NCBI GenBank assembly: GCA_050743625.1
Contig: JBOGED010000042.1
Span: forward strand, 1 to 38,754
Direction of reading: 5' to 3'
Length of the DNA stretch: 38,754 nucleotides
Origin: JBOGED01 sp050743625
GTDB lineage: Bacteria > Actinomycetota > Nitriliruptoria > Euzebyales > Egibacteraceae
Shown here: in pieces, positions 23,396-30,859 of the stretch
How positions within the stretch are numbered: the first letter of the stretch is position 1
Layout of the letters: the number at the start of each line of letters is the position of its first letter
Notes under the pieces: generated by a model
The model's database searches: none
The model's input: the letters and a program-made list of their open reading frames with translations, nothing else
What the model was told of the DNA's origin: nothing
Position numbers and translations under genes: made by a program

Positions 23396-24187
23396 CTACT
23401 CGTCAGGCGCCCAAGCGGGGACGCGGCGGTCCAGGAACGCGTGCATGCCCGCCTGTCCCTCCTCGCCGACCCGGAGCGCGGCGATGATTCCCGGAGTCTC
23501 GGCCGTAGCCTCGTCGATCGGGCGCAGCGCGAGGTCGGGCAGGCTCTTGGCGACCGCGATCGCCTCAGGGCCACCCCGCAGGCATTGCGTCACCATCCCG
23601 TCGACCGCGGCAGCAAGCTCGCCGGGAGCGACGACGCGATGGACAAGCCCGGCGGCGAGCGCCCGCTCGGCGCCGAACCGCTCTCCGGTGACGAAGGTCG
23701 CCCGGGCGAACGACCGCCCGACCTTGCGGACCACATACGGCGAGATCACCGCGGGGGCGAGCCCAAGCGTCACCTCCGTGAACCCGAACTGGGCATCGGC
23801 AACCGCGATCGCGACGTCGCAGGCGGCGACGAGCCCCGCGCCACCACCCAACGCGTGGCCGTTCACGCGGCCGATCAACGGCTTCGGCAGGTCCCAGAGC
23901 GTGCGAAGCATCGCGTCCATGCGGGTGGCGTCGGCCAGGTTCTCCTCACGCGAGCGGTCCTTCATCGATCGCATCCAGGCGAGGTCGGCGCCAGCGCTGA
24001 ACACGCTGCCCGCCCCGGTCAGCACGACGACCCGGACGGCGGGGTCCTCGGAGAGCGCCTCCGCCGCCCGGCGCAGCTGATCCGCGAGGCGATCGTCGAT
24101 CGCGTTGCGGACCTCCGGCCGGTCCAGCGTCACCGTCGCCACGCCCCGGCCGTCGACGTGGACCTGGACACAGGCGCCTTTTCCCAC
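23396..24187 (-). CDS. Enoyl-CoA hydratase family, probable methylglutaconyl-CoA hydratase
   Basis: A 263-aa crotonase: VTLDRPEVRNAIDDRL near the start, FSAGADLAWMRSM near residue 63 (oxyanion hole), VNGHALGGGAGLVAACDVAIAVADAQFGFTEVTLGLAPAVISPYV near residue 107 with the catalytic glutamates, and a C-terminal FLDRRVPAW. Position directly before HMG-CoA lyase and the SAGADLAWM form fit methylglutaconyl-CoA hydratase of leucine degradation. Assignment to that substrate is inference, the family is certain. It starts with GTG 24187 without a ribosome site; a minus-strand TAACAT lies 8 nt upstream, consistent with a leaderless start. Confidence 0.88.
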   Translation of the reverse strand: MGKGACVQVHVDGRGVATVTLDRPEVRNAIDDRLADQLRRAAEALSEDPAVRVVVLTGAGSVFSAGADLAWMRSMKDRSREENLADATRMDAMLRTLWDLPKPLIGRVNGHALGGGAGLVAACDVAIAVADAQFGFTEVTLGLAPAVISPYVVRKVGRSFARATFVTGERFGAERALAAGLVHRVVAPGELAAAVDGMVTQCLRGGPEAIAVAKSLPDLALRPIDEATAETPGIIAALRVGEEGQAGMHAFLDRRVPAWAPDE

Positions 24188-24237
24188 AGTGACAGATGTT
24201 AGCGCTCGACGCGGGGGCGGTAAGCTCCGACTACCTG

Positions 24238-24816
24238 ATGCACGAAGACAGCGCTCAGTGCCAGCACATCGACGTGCTGCTGCGGCGGCTGGCCGACGGA
24301 GACCAGACCGCCTTCGTTGGGCTTTACGAGCAGGTCGCCGGCCATGTCTACGGCTTGGCGCATCGTATCTTGCGCTGTCCCGCCCAGGCGGAGGAGGTCG
24401 CCCAAGAGGTGCTGCTCGAGCTGTGGCGCACCGCCCCGCGCTATGACGCCAGCCGTGGCTCCGGGCGCGCCTGGATCATGACCATGGCCCACCGGCGGGC
24501 GGTGGATCGCGTGCGCAGCGAGCAGGCCGCCCGCAAGCGCGACGACCGCAACGGCATCCTGGAGAGTGACGCCTCCTTCGACATGGTGGCCGAAGAGGTC
24601 GAGCGACGAATGGAGCACCAGGATGTTCGCGCTGCGCTCGACCAGCTGACCGACCTCCAGCGCGAGGCCGTCGAGCTGGCCTACTACGGCGGGTACACCT
24701 ACCCAGAGGTCGCCCAACTCCTCGACACTCCCCTCGGTACGGTCAAGTCCCGCCTCCGCGACGGCCTCATCCGCCTCCGCCATGCGCTCGACCCTAGCCT
24801 GTTCGCCGCCCCCTGA
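24238..24816 (+). CDS. ECF-family RNA polymerase sigma factor
   Basis: The 192-aa protein has both ECF regions. Sigma2 runs from DGDQTAFVGLYEQVAGHVYGLAHRIL through AEEVAQEVLLELWRTAPRYDASRGSGRAWIMTMAHRRAVDRVRSEQ. Sigma4 is LDQLTDLQREAVELAYYGGYTYPEVAQLLDTPLGTVKSRLRDGLIRLRHAL. The sequence style resembles the SigK group, which is normally held by an RskA-type membrane anti-sigma factor encoded next door. None is present here; the following 400 bp hold palindromic repeats and no gene. ATG 24238 is chosen as the first good start for the family. An upstream ATG at 24196 would add 14 residues and overlap the divergent promoter. Confidence 0.9.
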   Translation: MHEDSAQCQHIDVLLRRLADGDQTAFVGLYEQVAGHVYGLAHRILRCPAQAEEVAQEVLLELWRTAPRYDASRGSGRAWIMTMAHRRAVDRVRSEQAARKRDDRNGILESDASFDMVAEEVERRMEHQDVRAALDQLTDLQREAVELAYYGGYTYPEVAQLLDTPLGTVKSRLRDGLIRLRHALDPSLFAAP

Positions 24817-24844
24817 GCCCGTCGGCCCGTTCGAGTGGCTGCAG

Positions 24845-24868
24845 CTTTCCTCCGTATCCGGAGGAAAG
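24845..24868 (+). repeat. Palindromic repeat, family 2, P1 unit of twin 1
   Basis: A perfect 10-bp stem (CTTTCCTCCG/CGGAGGAAAG) with a 4-nt loop, 28 nt after the sigma factor stop. Its centre is exactly 62 bp from the centre of the next palindrome at 24902-24935. TATAG follows at 24870-24874. Confidence 0.9.
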
Positions 24869-24901
24869 TTATAGGTTCAGCGCGCGCTGGCGGAACAAGA
24901 C

Positions 24902-24935
24902 CGTAGTTTTCCTCCACATGCGGAGGAAAACTACG
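24902..24935 (+). repeat. Palindromic repeat, family 2, P2 unit of twin 1
   Basis: A perfect 14-bp stem (CGTAGTTTTCCTCC and its complement) around a 6-nt loop. It shares the TTTCCTCC..GGAGGAAA core with the palindromes at 10091, 24845, 31321 and 31389. CCGG follows at +22.5 from the centre, as at 10122 and 31422. Confidence 0.9.
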
Positions 24936-25216
24936 CCTTCCCGGCACGCGGTCAGGACTGGCCCTATCCGCGCGGCCACTTAGCCGTCGCTCGGGTGATG
25001 TACGGCCACGCTCGACCTTGCGCGCACCCGAGCGTCATGATGACGAGGACCTATGTTGAGCATCGTTGCTGGGGCTGCCGAGCGGCCGGTACGCGCTTCG
25101 GGGGCCCGCCCCGAAGGCTGGAGGTCGAACTCATAGCCCCGCAACACCCCCGAGCAGCGCGCTTCGCGGCTCATGACTGCGCCGATGCGGGCCGTCACCG
25201 CTGGCACATACCGCCC
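24936..25216. other. Intergenic stretch without a recognisable gene
   Basis: After the twin palindromes, about 280 bp separate them from the stop of the cutinase-like gene. Frames exist on both strands, the longest being a minus-strand one of 75 codons, but none has a ribosome site, a known motif or natural composition. It may be the worn remains of a gene, perhaps the missing anti-sigma factor, but I see no direct sign of that. Confidence 0.4.
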
Positions 25217-26077
25217 TCACGCGTCCATCAGCCGGTCGGCAAACTCCCCGCCCAGCTCCCCTCTGGCGGAGAAGTCAATGCAACAACTGGGGTAATCGAA
25301 GTGCGGGCTGCTGCCAAACGCCAGCGCAATTGTGTCCGCCGATATGGGCACCTCTTCCGGCCGAGGTTGACACGGGGGCTGGGGCTCGCCGAAACACTCA
25401 TCATTGTCACATACGGTGTCGCCCTGGATGCAGAAATCGGTTGTTCGTTCTTGAATTTCAGAGGGTACCAGAGTCCTCCCGAGGACCCCGCCGCCGACAC
25501 GCTGCAATTCTTCCTCAGGTACGTTCAACGACCCGAATCCAGCGTAATCCGTGTCGCCGGCGCTCACGGGGTTACCAAGCAGGAGCATCGCGCGAATCCT
25601 CTCCAGACCGGCGAAGACGCCTGGGAGAGTCCTTTGCACTACATGAGCGCCCTCCGAGTACGCGAGGAGGCCTACCCGACTTTCTGGACAAGAGAACTCC
25701 AAGCTAAGAAGGAGGTCAAAGAGGAGGACCCTTCCCGCTTCTACCGAACGAAAATAGGGCTGGGGGTCGCGCGCGAACGGGGCCGCGTCATAGGGCAGCG
25801 AGTAAAACGCAACCGTCCCGTCTCTGGGGAGCCTGTCAAAGATCCCTTGCGCGTAGGGTTGGAGCGTGTCACCCATGCCGAATGAGCCGGTCATTTCCTG
25901 GCCGGCCCCTCGCAGGCCGATCACGTACAAGTCGCGGCACGGCAGCAGTTCTGGCGGCGGCGGCTCCTGAGCCGTGGCGGGGGTGGCCGCAGGCGCGGCG
26001 GCAGCCGCGCCTGCTATCACGAGCGCGACGACCGCTCGCTTGGCTGAAACGACCCAACCTCGCAAAGAGGCTCGCAT
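25217..26077 (-). CDS. Secreted cutinase-family serine esterase
   Basis: An alpha/beta hydrolase of the cutinase family, exported by an N-terminal signal peptide (basic start, then AVVALVIAGAAAAAPA, cleavage near ATAQE at residue 38). Catalytic residues by motif: nucleophile S141 in LLAYSEGAHVVQ (family GYSQG, here AYSEG), D220 in CIQGDTVCD with the flanking disulfide cysteines, and H259 in SSPHFDYPS. RDLYVIGLRGAGQ is the first strand with the oxyanion region. At 286 aa it is longer than fungal cutinases but normal for actinobacterial ones. ATG 26077 has GGAGGT 8 nt upstream. The region is less GC-rich in codon choice than its neighbours, which hints at transfer. Lipid or polyester cleavage is likely. 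Confidence 0.82.
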   Translation of the reverse strand: MRASLRGWVVSAKRAVVALVIAGAAAAAPAATPATAQEPPPPELLPCRDLYVIGLRGAGQEMTGSFGMGDTLQPYAQGIFDRLPRDGTVAFYSLPYDAAPFARDPQPYFRSVEAGRVLLFDLLLSLEFSCPESRVGLLAYSEGAHVVQRTLPGVFAGLERIRAMLLLGNPVSAGDTDYAGFGSLNVPEEELQRVGGGVLGRTLVPSEIQERTTDFCIQGDTVCDNDECFGEPQPPCQPRPEEVPISADTIALAFGSSPHFDYPSCCIDFSARGELGGEFADRLMDA

Positions 26078-26272
26078 CACGACATACCTCCAACGACAGG
26101 AAAATGCTGTATTTACGATATCACCGCCCTGATCCCGATGTTCTGCATCGCATGCGCGAGCGGTATCGAACCGATCAAGACGTAGTGCGTGCCGCAGTCA
26201 TGAGACGCCGCCCGCGAGCGCGGCTGGGAACGCAACACATGCGGTCTTCCACGCACACGGCGCACAGCCGGA

Positions 26273-26287
26273 TAGAGTGGCCATGTG
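26273..26287 (+). promoter_or_regulatory. Leaderless -10 box of the NADH dehydrogenase gene
   Basis: TAGAGT at 26273-26278 is followed by exactly 6 nt and the GTG start 26285. There is no Shine-Dalgarno sequence, which supports a leaderless transcript and this start codon. Confidence 0.5.
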
Positions 26288-27583
26288 GGTGCGCCGCACG
26301 TCCTCGTCGCCGGAGGCGGCCTCGTCGGGTTCTCAGTCGCGCTGGGGCTGGAGCACATGCTCGAGCCGCACGAGGCGCGGGTGACGCTGGTCAATCCCGA
26401 GAACTTCATGCTGTACCAGTCCCTGCTGCCAGAGGTCGCCTCGGGGATGATCGAGCCTCGTCATGTCGTCGTGCCGCTGCGCCGCGCTCTTCGCCGGACG
26501 CGGGTGATCACGGGGCGGCTGACGGCGCTGGACCATGAGCACAGGACCGCCACGCTCGTCTCCGTCGAGGGTGAGGAGCGCCGCCTGGAATACGACCATG
26601 TCGTGGTCGCCCTCGGCGGCATGGCGCGCGTCCCGCCGGTACCCGGCCTCGCCGAGGTTGGGATCGGGTTCCAGACGGTCGCCGAGGCGCTCTACCTCCG
26701 CAACCACGTGCTCGCCCGGATGGAGGTCGCCGAGGCGACGTCCGACCCAGACGTCCGGCGGCGGGCGCTGACGTTCGTGTTCGTCGGCGGCGGGTACTCG
26801 GGTGTGGAAGCCGTGGGTGAGCTACAAGACCTGGCCGCCGACGCCGCAACGCTCTACCCCAGCGTCAGCGCCGATGGCATGCGCTGGGTCCTGGTCGAGA
26901 TGACCGGGCGGCTGCTCCCGTCCGTCGACCGCAGCCTGGCTGACCATGCGCTCGGGCGCTTGCGCGAGCGCGGCATCGAGGTGCATCTCGAGACGAAGCT
27001 GGACTCGGCGGTCGGCGGGCACATCCAGCTTTCCGACGGGACGGAACTCGACTCCGACACCCTCGTCTGGGTCGCCGGAGTGCGGCCGGCTCGGGTCCTG
27101 TCCAGGCTGGGGTTGCCGCTCGACGACAGGGGTCGGCTGCCCGTGGACTCGTGCCTGCGCGTTCGCGGCGTGGAAGGCGCGTGGTCCGCCGGAGACTGTG
27201 CCGCGGTGCCCGACATCATACGCGGCGGCCTTTGTCCCCCGAGCGGCCAGTACGCGCTCCGGGAGGCGCGGCGGCTGGCCAAGAACTTAGTCGCCACGCT
27301 CCGCGACCAGCCATTGACCCCCTTCCGCTACCGGAAGCTCGGCGAGGTCATCTCACTCGGCCGCCATCAGGGCGTCGCGCAGATCCTCGGCGTCCGGCTG
27401 CGTGGCTTCCCCGCCTGGACCGCCCGGCGCTTCTACCACATCGCCCGCATCCCCAGCCTCAACCGGAAGCTCCGTGTCTGGCTCGACTGGACCGTCGCCC
27501 TCGGATTCCCCCGCGACATCACGAGCCTCGGCTCCTCCCAACACCCCCGCGCCGCGATCGAGACCGCCGCACGGGACGACTAG
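26285..27583 (+). CDS. Type II NADH dehydrogenase-like flavoprotein
   Basis: A membrane-associated FAD enzyme passing electrons from NADH to quinone without proton pumping. The 432-aa protein has an FAD-binding start (HVLVAGGGLVGFSVALGLE), the NDH-2 style QSLLPEVASGMIEPRHVVVPLRRAL segment, a second dinucleotide-binding site FVFVGGGYSGVEAVGEL near residue 162, DTLVWVAGVRP near residue 257, and WSAGDCAAVPD near residue 300. A basic, hydrophobic C-terminal region (ARRFYHIARIPSLNRKLRVWLDWTVALGFPRDI) should anchor it to the membrane, as in NDH-2. Its stop overlaps the convergent birA stop by 4 nt. Confidence 0.9.
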   Translation: MGAPHVLVAGGGLVGFSVALGLEHMLEPHEARVTLVNPENFMLYQSLLPEVASGMIEPRHVVVPLRRALRRTRVITGRLTALDHEHRTATLVSVEGEERRLEYDHVVVALGGMARVPPVPGLAEVGIGFQTVAEALYLRNHVLARMEVAEATSDPDVRRRALTFVFVGGGYSGVEAVGELQDLAADAATLYPSVSADGMRWVLVEMTGRLLPSVDRSLADHALGRLRERGIEVHLETKLDSAVGGHIQLSDGTELDSDTLVWVAGVRPARVLSRLGLPLDDRGRLPVDSCLRVRGVEGAWSAGDCAAVPDIIRGGLCPPSGQYALREARRLAKNLVATLRDQPLTPFRYRKLGEVISLGRHQGVAQILGVRLRGFPAWTARRFYHIARIPSLNRKLRVWLDWTVALGFPRDITSLGSSQHPRAAIETAARDD

Positions 27584-28356
27584 CGGACGTGCTCCACGTC
27601 GCCCGCGGTGATCTTGGTGATGGCGCCGTAGGGCGAGCTGATGACGAGGGCGCCGTCGCGGGCGATGTCGGCGGCCCGGCCCGAGATCGCGGGACCGTTC
27701 AGGGTGGTCACCCGCACCGGCCTCCCGATCGTCGCGCATCGGCGCGTGTAGTCGGGGAGGAAGCCGATCGGCTGCAGGTGCCAACCGCGATAGCGGGCCG
27801 CGAAGGCCGTGATCAGGGTCGCGAGCACGTCCCAGCGGTCCGCTCCCCAGCCCATGGCCTCGGCGAGCGACGTCGCGTCCGATACTCCTGGGGGGCGGTC
27901 GACGGCTCGCCAGTCGACGTTCACCCCGATACCGACGATGACCGCCCCGCCCTGGCCCGCCTCGACGAGTACTCCACCGGCCTTCCGGCCTTGCAGGAGC
28001 AGGTCGTTGGGCCACTTGAGCGCCGCGTCCAGGCCGGGATGGAACGCGTCGACCGCCTCGACGAGCGCCAGCCCGGTCAGCAATGGGATCAACCCGAGCA
28101 CGTCGCTCGACACCATGGGACGCAAGACCAGCGAGCAGATGAGCGAGGTTCCCGAGGGAGCGTGCCAGGTCCGCCCCAGACGCCCACGGCCCGCGATCTG
28201 CTCGTCGGCGACCACCGCATGGATCTCTCGAACCCCACGGGCGATGGCGTCGGCGGCAACCTCGTTCGTCGATGTGACGATCTCGTGCCATTCGACGCCG
28301 GAGACAAGCCCCCGGTCGATGAGGGCGGAAATGAGCGAGTCGGGAGGACCGGCCAT
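27580..28356 (-). CDS. birA: Biotin-[acetyl-CoA-carboxylase] ligase BirA
   Basis: Activates biotin with ATP and attaches it to the lysine of the AMKM motif of biotin carrier domains; here the natural target is the AccA3-like subunit at 33480-35336. The 258-aa protein begins straight with the catalytic domain (VEWHEIVTSTNEVA), lacks the N-terminal repressor helix-turn-helix, and has the biotin-binding GRGRLGRTWHAPSGTSL near residue 56 and KWPNDLLLQGRKAGGVLVE near residue 114. The C-terminal SH3-like domain follows. It is therefore a monofunctional enzyme. The ATG lies 6 nt after a minus-strand TAGGAT box that overlaps the accD -10 box. Confidence 0.94.
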   Translation of the reverse strand: MAGPPDSLISALIDRGLVSGVEWHEIVTSTNEVAADAIARGVREIHAVVADEQIAGRGRLGRTWHAPSGTSLICSLVLRPMVSSDVLGLIPLLTGLALVEAVDAFHPGLDAALKWPNDLLLQGRKAGGVLVEAGQGGAVIVGIGVNVDWRAVDRPPGVSDATSLAEAMGWGADRWDVLATLITAFAARYRGWHLQPIGFLPDYTRRCATIGRPVRVTTLNGPAISGRAADIARDGALVISSPYGAITKITAGDVEHVR

Positions 28357-28362
28357 AGGCGG

Positions 28363-28372
28363 ATCCTAGAAT
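28363..28372. promoter_or_regulatory. Overlapping divergent -10 boxes of birA and accD
   Basis: TAGGAT on the minus strand (28363-28368) lies 6 nt from the birA ATG, and TAGAAT on the plus strand (28367-28372) lies 6 nt from the accD ATG. The two boxes share bases 28367-28368. Only 22 bp separate the start codons. Both spacings fit leaderless transcripts, so two polymerases could not use the site at once. Confidence 0.6.
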
Positions 28373-28378
28373 CTCCTC

Positions 28379-29935
28379 ATGCCGCATACCACGAAGGAAT
28401 TGTTGTCCGAGCTCCGCCGGCGTCTCGCCGAGGCGGAGCACGCCGGCTCCGACCGGGCCATCTCCAAGCAGCACGCGAAGGGAAAGCTGACCGCCCGTGA
28501 GCGGGTCGCGTTGCTGCTCGACGAGGGCTCGTTCGTAGAGAGCGACCGACTCGCGGTTCACCGCGCGACGGGGTTCGGGCTCGAGCACAAGCGCATCCCG
28601 GGGGACGGGGTGGTCACGGGCCACGGCACCATCGACGGGCGGCGGGTATGCGTGTTCAGCCAGGACTTCACGGTCTTCGGGGGGTCGCTGGGTGAGGTAT
28701 TCGCCTCCAAGATCACCAAGGTCATGGATCTCGCGCTGAAGATGGGTGTCCCGCTAATCGGGATCAACGACTCGGGAGGGGCGCGGATCCAGGAGGGCGT
28801 GGTGTCGCTCGGCGGCTACGGCGATATCTTCTACCGCAACGTCCAGGCCTCGGGCGTGATCCCGCAGATCTCCGCGATCATGGGCCCGTGCGCGGGTGGC
28901 GCGGTCTACTCGCCGGCGATGACGGACTTCGTCTTGATGGTCAAACAGACGTCGCACATGTTCATCACCGGGCCTGAGGTCATCAAGACCGTGACCGGCG
29001 AGGACGTCACCTTCGAGGACCTCGGCGGCGCGATGAGCCACAGCTCCAAATCTGGCGTCGCGCACTTCGCGGCCGAGAGCGAGGAGTCCTGCATCGCCCA
29101 GATCCAGCACCTCCTGTCGTTCCTGCCGTCCAACAACCTGGAAGACCCGCCCTACCACGGGCCACTCGACGATCCGGAACGCACCGACGAAGACCTCGAC
29201 CTTTTCCTTCCCGACAGCTCGAACGTGCCGTACGACATGCGCGACGTCATCACGCGGGTGGTCGATGACGGCGAGCTCTTCGAGGTCCAGGAGCACTGGG
29301 CACAAAACATCGTCATCGGGTTCGCCCGGCTCGACGGGCACGCCGTAGGGGTCGTCGGGAACCAACCCAGCCACCTCGCCGGCTGCCTCGACCTCGCGTC
29401 GTCGCAGAAAGCCGGCCGGTTCGTGCGCACCTGCGACGCCTTCAACCTCCCGATCCTCACCTTTGTCGATGTGCCCGGTTTCCTGCCTGGCACGTCGCAG
29501 GAGTGGGGCGGGATCATCCGCCACGGCGCCAAGCTGCTCTACGCGTACTGCGAGGCGACGGTGCCCAAGCTCACGGTCATCACCCGCAAGGCCTACGGCG
29601 GCGCCTACGTCGTGATGGGCTCGAAACACGCCGGCGCCGACGCGAACGTCGCGTGGCCGTCCGCGGAGATCGCGGTCATGGGCGCGCAGGGCGCGGTCAA
29701 CGTCTTGTACCGCCAGGAGTTGCAGCGGGCTCTGGACCTCGAGTCCCGCCGCGCAGAGCTGGTCGAGCAGTACTCCGACCAGCTCTGCAACCCTTGGCGC
29801 GCCGCCGAGCGTGGGTATCTCGACGACGTCATCGAGCCCTCCCAGACGCGCCCCACCCTCGTCAAGGCACTGCGCCTATCCCTCACCAAGCGCGAGCGCC
29901 GACCCGCCCGCAAACACGGCAACATCCCCCTATAG
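28379..29935 (+). CDS. accD: Acyl-CoA carboxylase beta subunit (carboxyltransferase)
   Basis: Transfers carboxyl from carboxybiotin to an acyl-CoA, most likely propionyl- or acetyl-CoA. The 518-aa protein is AccD5/PccB-like: FVESDRLAVHRATGFGLEHKRIPGDGVVTGHGTIDGRRV, VFGGSLGEVFASKITKVMDLA, GGARIQEGVVSLGGYGDIFYRN and GPCAGGAVYSPAMTDF (the N-terminal oxyanion site). FVDVPGFLPGTSQEWGGIIRHGAKLLYAY and AYGGAYVVMGSKH follow in the C-terminal half. Propionyl-CoA specificity is inference from the overall resemblance. It starts 22 bp from the divergent birA. The downstream accE gene and the AccA3-like gene complete the enzyme. Confidence 0.94.
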   Translation: MPHTTKELLSELRRRLAEAEHAGSDRAISKQHAKGKLTARERVALLLDEGSFVESDRLAVHRATGFGLEHKRIPGDGVVTGHGTIDGRRVCVFSQDFTVFGGSLGEVFASKITKVMDLALKMGVPLIGINDSGGARIQEGVVSLGGYGDIFYRNVQASGVIPQISAIMGPCAGGAVYSPAMTDFVLMVKQTSHMFITGPEVIKTVTGEDVTFEDLGGAMSHSSKSGVAHFAAESEESCIAQIQHLLSFLPSNNLEDPPYHGPLDDPERTDEDLDLFLPDSSNVPYDMRDVITRVVDDGELFEVQEHWAQNIVIGFARLDGHAVGVVGNQPSHLAGCLDLASSQKAGRFVRTCDAFNLPILTFVDVPGFLPGTSQEWGGIIRHGAKLLYAYCEATVPKLTVITRKAYGGAYVVMGSKHAGADANVAWPSAEIAVMGAQGAVNVLYRQELQRALDLESRRAELVEQYSDQLCNPWRAAERGYLDDVIEPSQTRPTLVKALRLSLTKRERRPARKHGNIPL

Positions 29936-29944
29936 GAGGCCCTA

Positions 29945-30430
29945 GTGCGAAGGTTTCCCGCCGCTCCACTCGACCGGTTCACTCGCCTGACCACAGGACT
30001 GTTCCTGGGGATCGTGCTCGTGGTCGCGCTGGTCACCGGCAGCGCGACGCGAGACCCGTTGACGCTCCTCGTGGTCCTGCTGGCCAGCGCCGTCGCGGTG
30101 TGCGCCGTCTGGGGCTTCGCGCCCGACGCCTTCGAGGTTGGGCCAGGGGAACTCCGGGTACGGCGCAACATCTTCGGGACGTTGGCGTTCCAGGTCGAAG
30201 GCCCGGCCGACCGTGCGGACCGGCCGTCGTTCGGCCTCGGCGGCCTCCGCGTGCTCGGATCGGGAGGAGCCTTCGGCTGGTACGGGCGGTTCTGGCGCCC
30301 CGGGCTCGGCTTCTATCGCGCCTACGTCACCGACCGCTCGACGCTCGTCGCCGTCCCCACCGACCGCGGCCTTGTCATCGTGAGCCCCGCCGACGCCGAC
30401 GCCTTCACCACCGCGGTGACCCGCAAATGA
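29945..30430 (+). CDS. Membrane protein with bacterial PH-like domain
   Basis: The 161-aa protein has two N-terminal membrane helices (LTTGLFLGIVLVVALVTG and TLLVVLLASAVAVCAVWGF). A soluble beta-rich part follows: VGPGELRVRRNIFGTLAF, FGWYGRFWRPGLGFYRAYVTDRSTLVAVPTDRGLVIVSPADADAF. This arrangement matches bacterial PH (bPH) domain membrane proteins of unknown function. GGAGG lies 5 nt before the GTG start, directly after the accD stop. Position between accD and accE suggests it is co-transcribed with the carboxylase, but no functional link is known to me. Confidence 0.75.
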   Translation: MRRFPAAPLDRFTRLTTGLFLGIVLVVALVTGSATRDPLTLLVVLLASAVAVCAVWGFAPDAFEVGPGELRVRRNIFGTLAFQVEGPADRADRPSFGLGGLRVLGSGGAFGWYGRFWRPGLGFYRAYVTDRSTLVAVPTDRGLVIVSPADADAFTTAVTRK

Positions 30431-30449
30431 GCGGCAGCGGTGGGTCCCG

Positions 30450-30671
30450 ATGAGCTTGCGGCCCGGCACGTGGGTGCGCGTCGTCCGGGGCGCCCCAACC
30501 CCTGAGCAGCTCGCAGCCCTCGTTCTCACGCTGGACCAGGCCATGGCTTCCGGCGACGACGCGCCCCCGGCGCGAAAGCCCCCCGCCTGGCAACGCGCCG
30601 CCCGCCTCGAGGGCCTAGGCGCCGCGCCGCTGGTGAGCGCCACCGATCCCCGCCTCCACGGCCACAGCTGA
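30450..30671 (+). CDS. accE: Acyl-CoA carboxylase epsilon subunit
   Basis: A 73-aa accessory subunit found in actinobacterial acyl-CoA carboxylases, which stabilises the alpha-beta complex. VRVVRGAPTPEQLAALVLTL is the N-terminal half, and PPAWQRAARLEGLGA is the conserved C-terminal motif of the family. It lies 19 nt after the PH-domain gene and 0.5 kb from the beta subunit, the usual order for accD and accE. Without a neighbouring accD, such a short protein would be hard to identify; here the call is solid. Confidence 0.85.
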   Translation: MSLRPGTWVRVVRGAPTPEQLAALVLTLDQAMASGDDAPPARKPPAWQRAARLEGLGAAPLVSATDPRLHGHS

Positions 30672-30721
30672 CGCTGTGCCCGCCTTTGACCTCGGCCAGG
30701 ACCGAGGCAGCCTGCCCTACG

Positions 30722-30746
30722 ACTTTGCGCGTGTGCGCGCAAAAGT
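30722..30746 (+). terminator. Hairpin after the accD-accE operon
   Basis: ACTTTGCGC and GCGCAAAAGT pair with one bulged base, 50 nt after the accE stop. It is a plausible end of the operon. The remaining 110 bp up to 30860 carry nothing I can identify. Confidence 0.4.
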
Positions 30747-30859
30747 TGCAGGCAATCGGGTGCGGGACACCCACAGCCCGTGCTGGTCCCAGCTTTTGAG
30801 CGCCAGCGCGCACACTCGCAAGCGCGCGCGGTTCACCGACCTCCGTTGGCGCCACCCGC

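Noticed and set aside
24963..24980. 18-bp near match (17 of 18) with 37175-37192
   Set aside because: One such match between two GC-rich positions is roughly what chance allows in 38 kb. Flanking bases do not match, so I do not call it a repeat.
25217..25885. Plus-strand frame of about 300 codons opposite the cutinase-like gene
   Set aside because: The minus-strand protein has a signal peptide, a ribosome site and a catalytic triad; the plus-strand frame has none.
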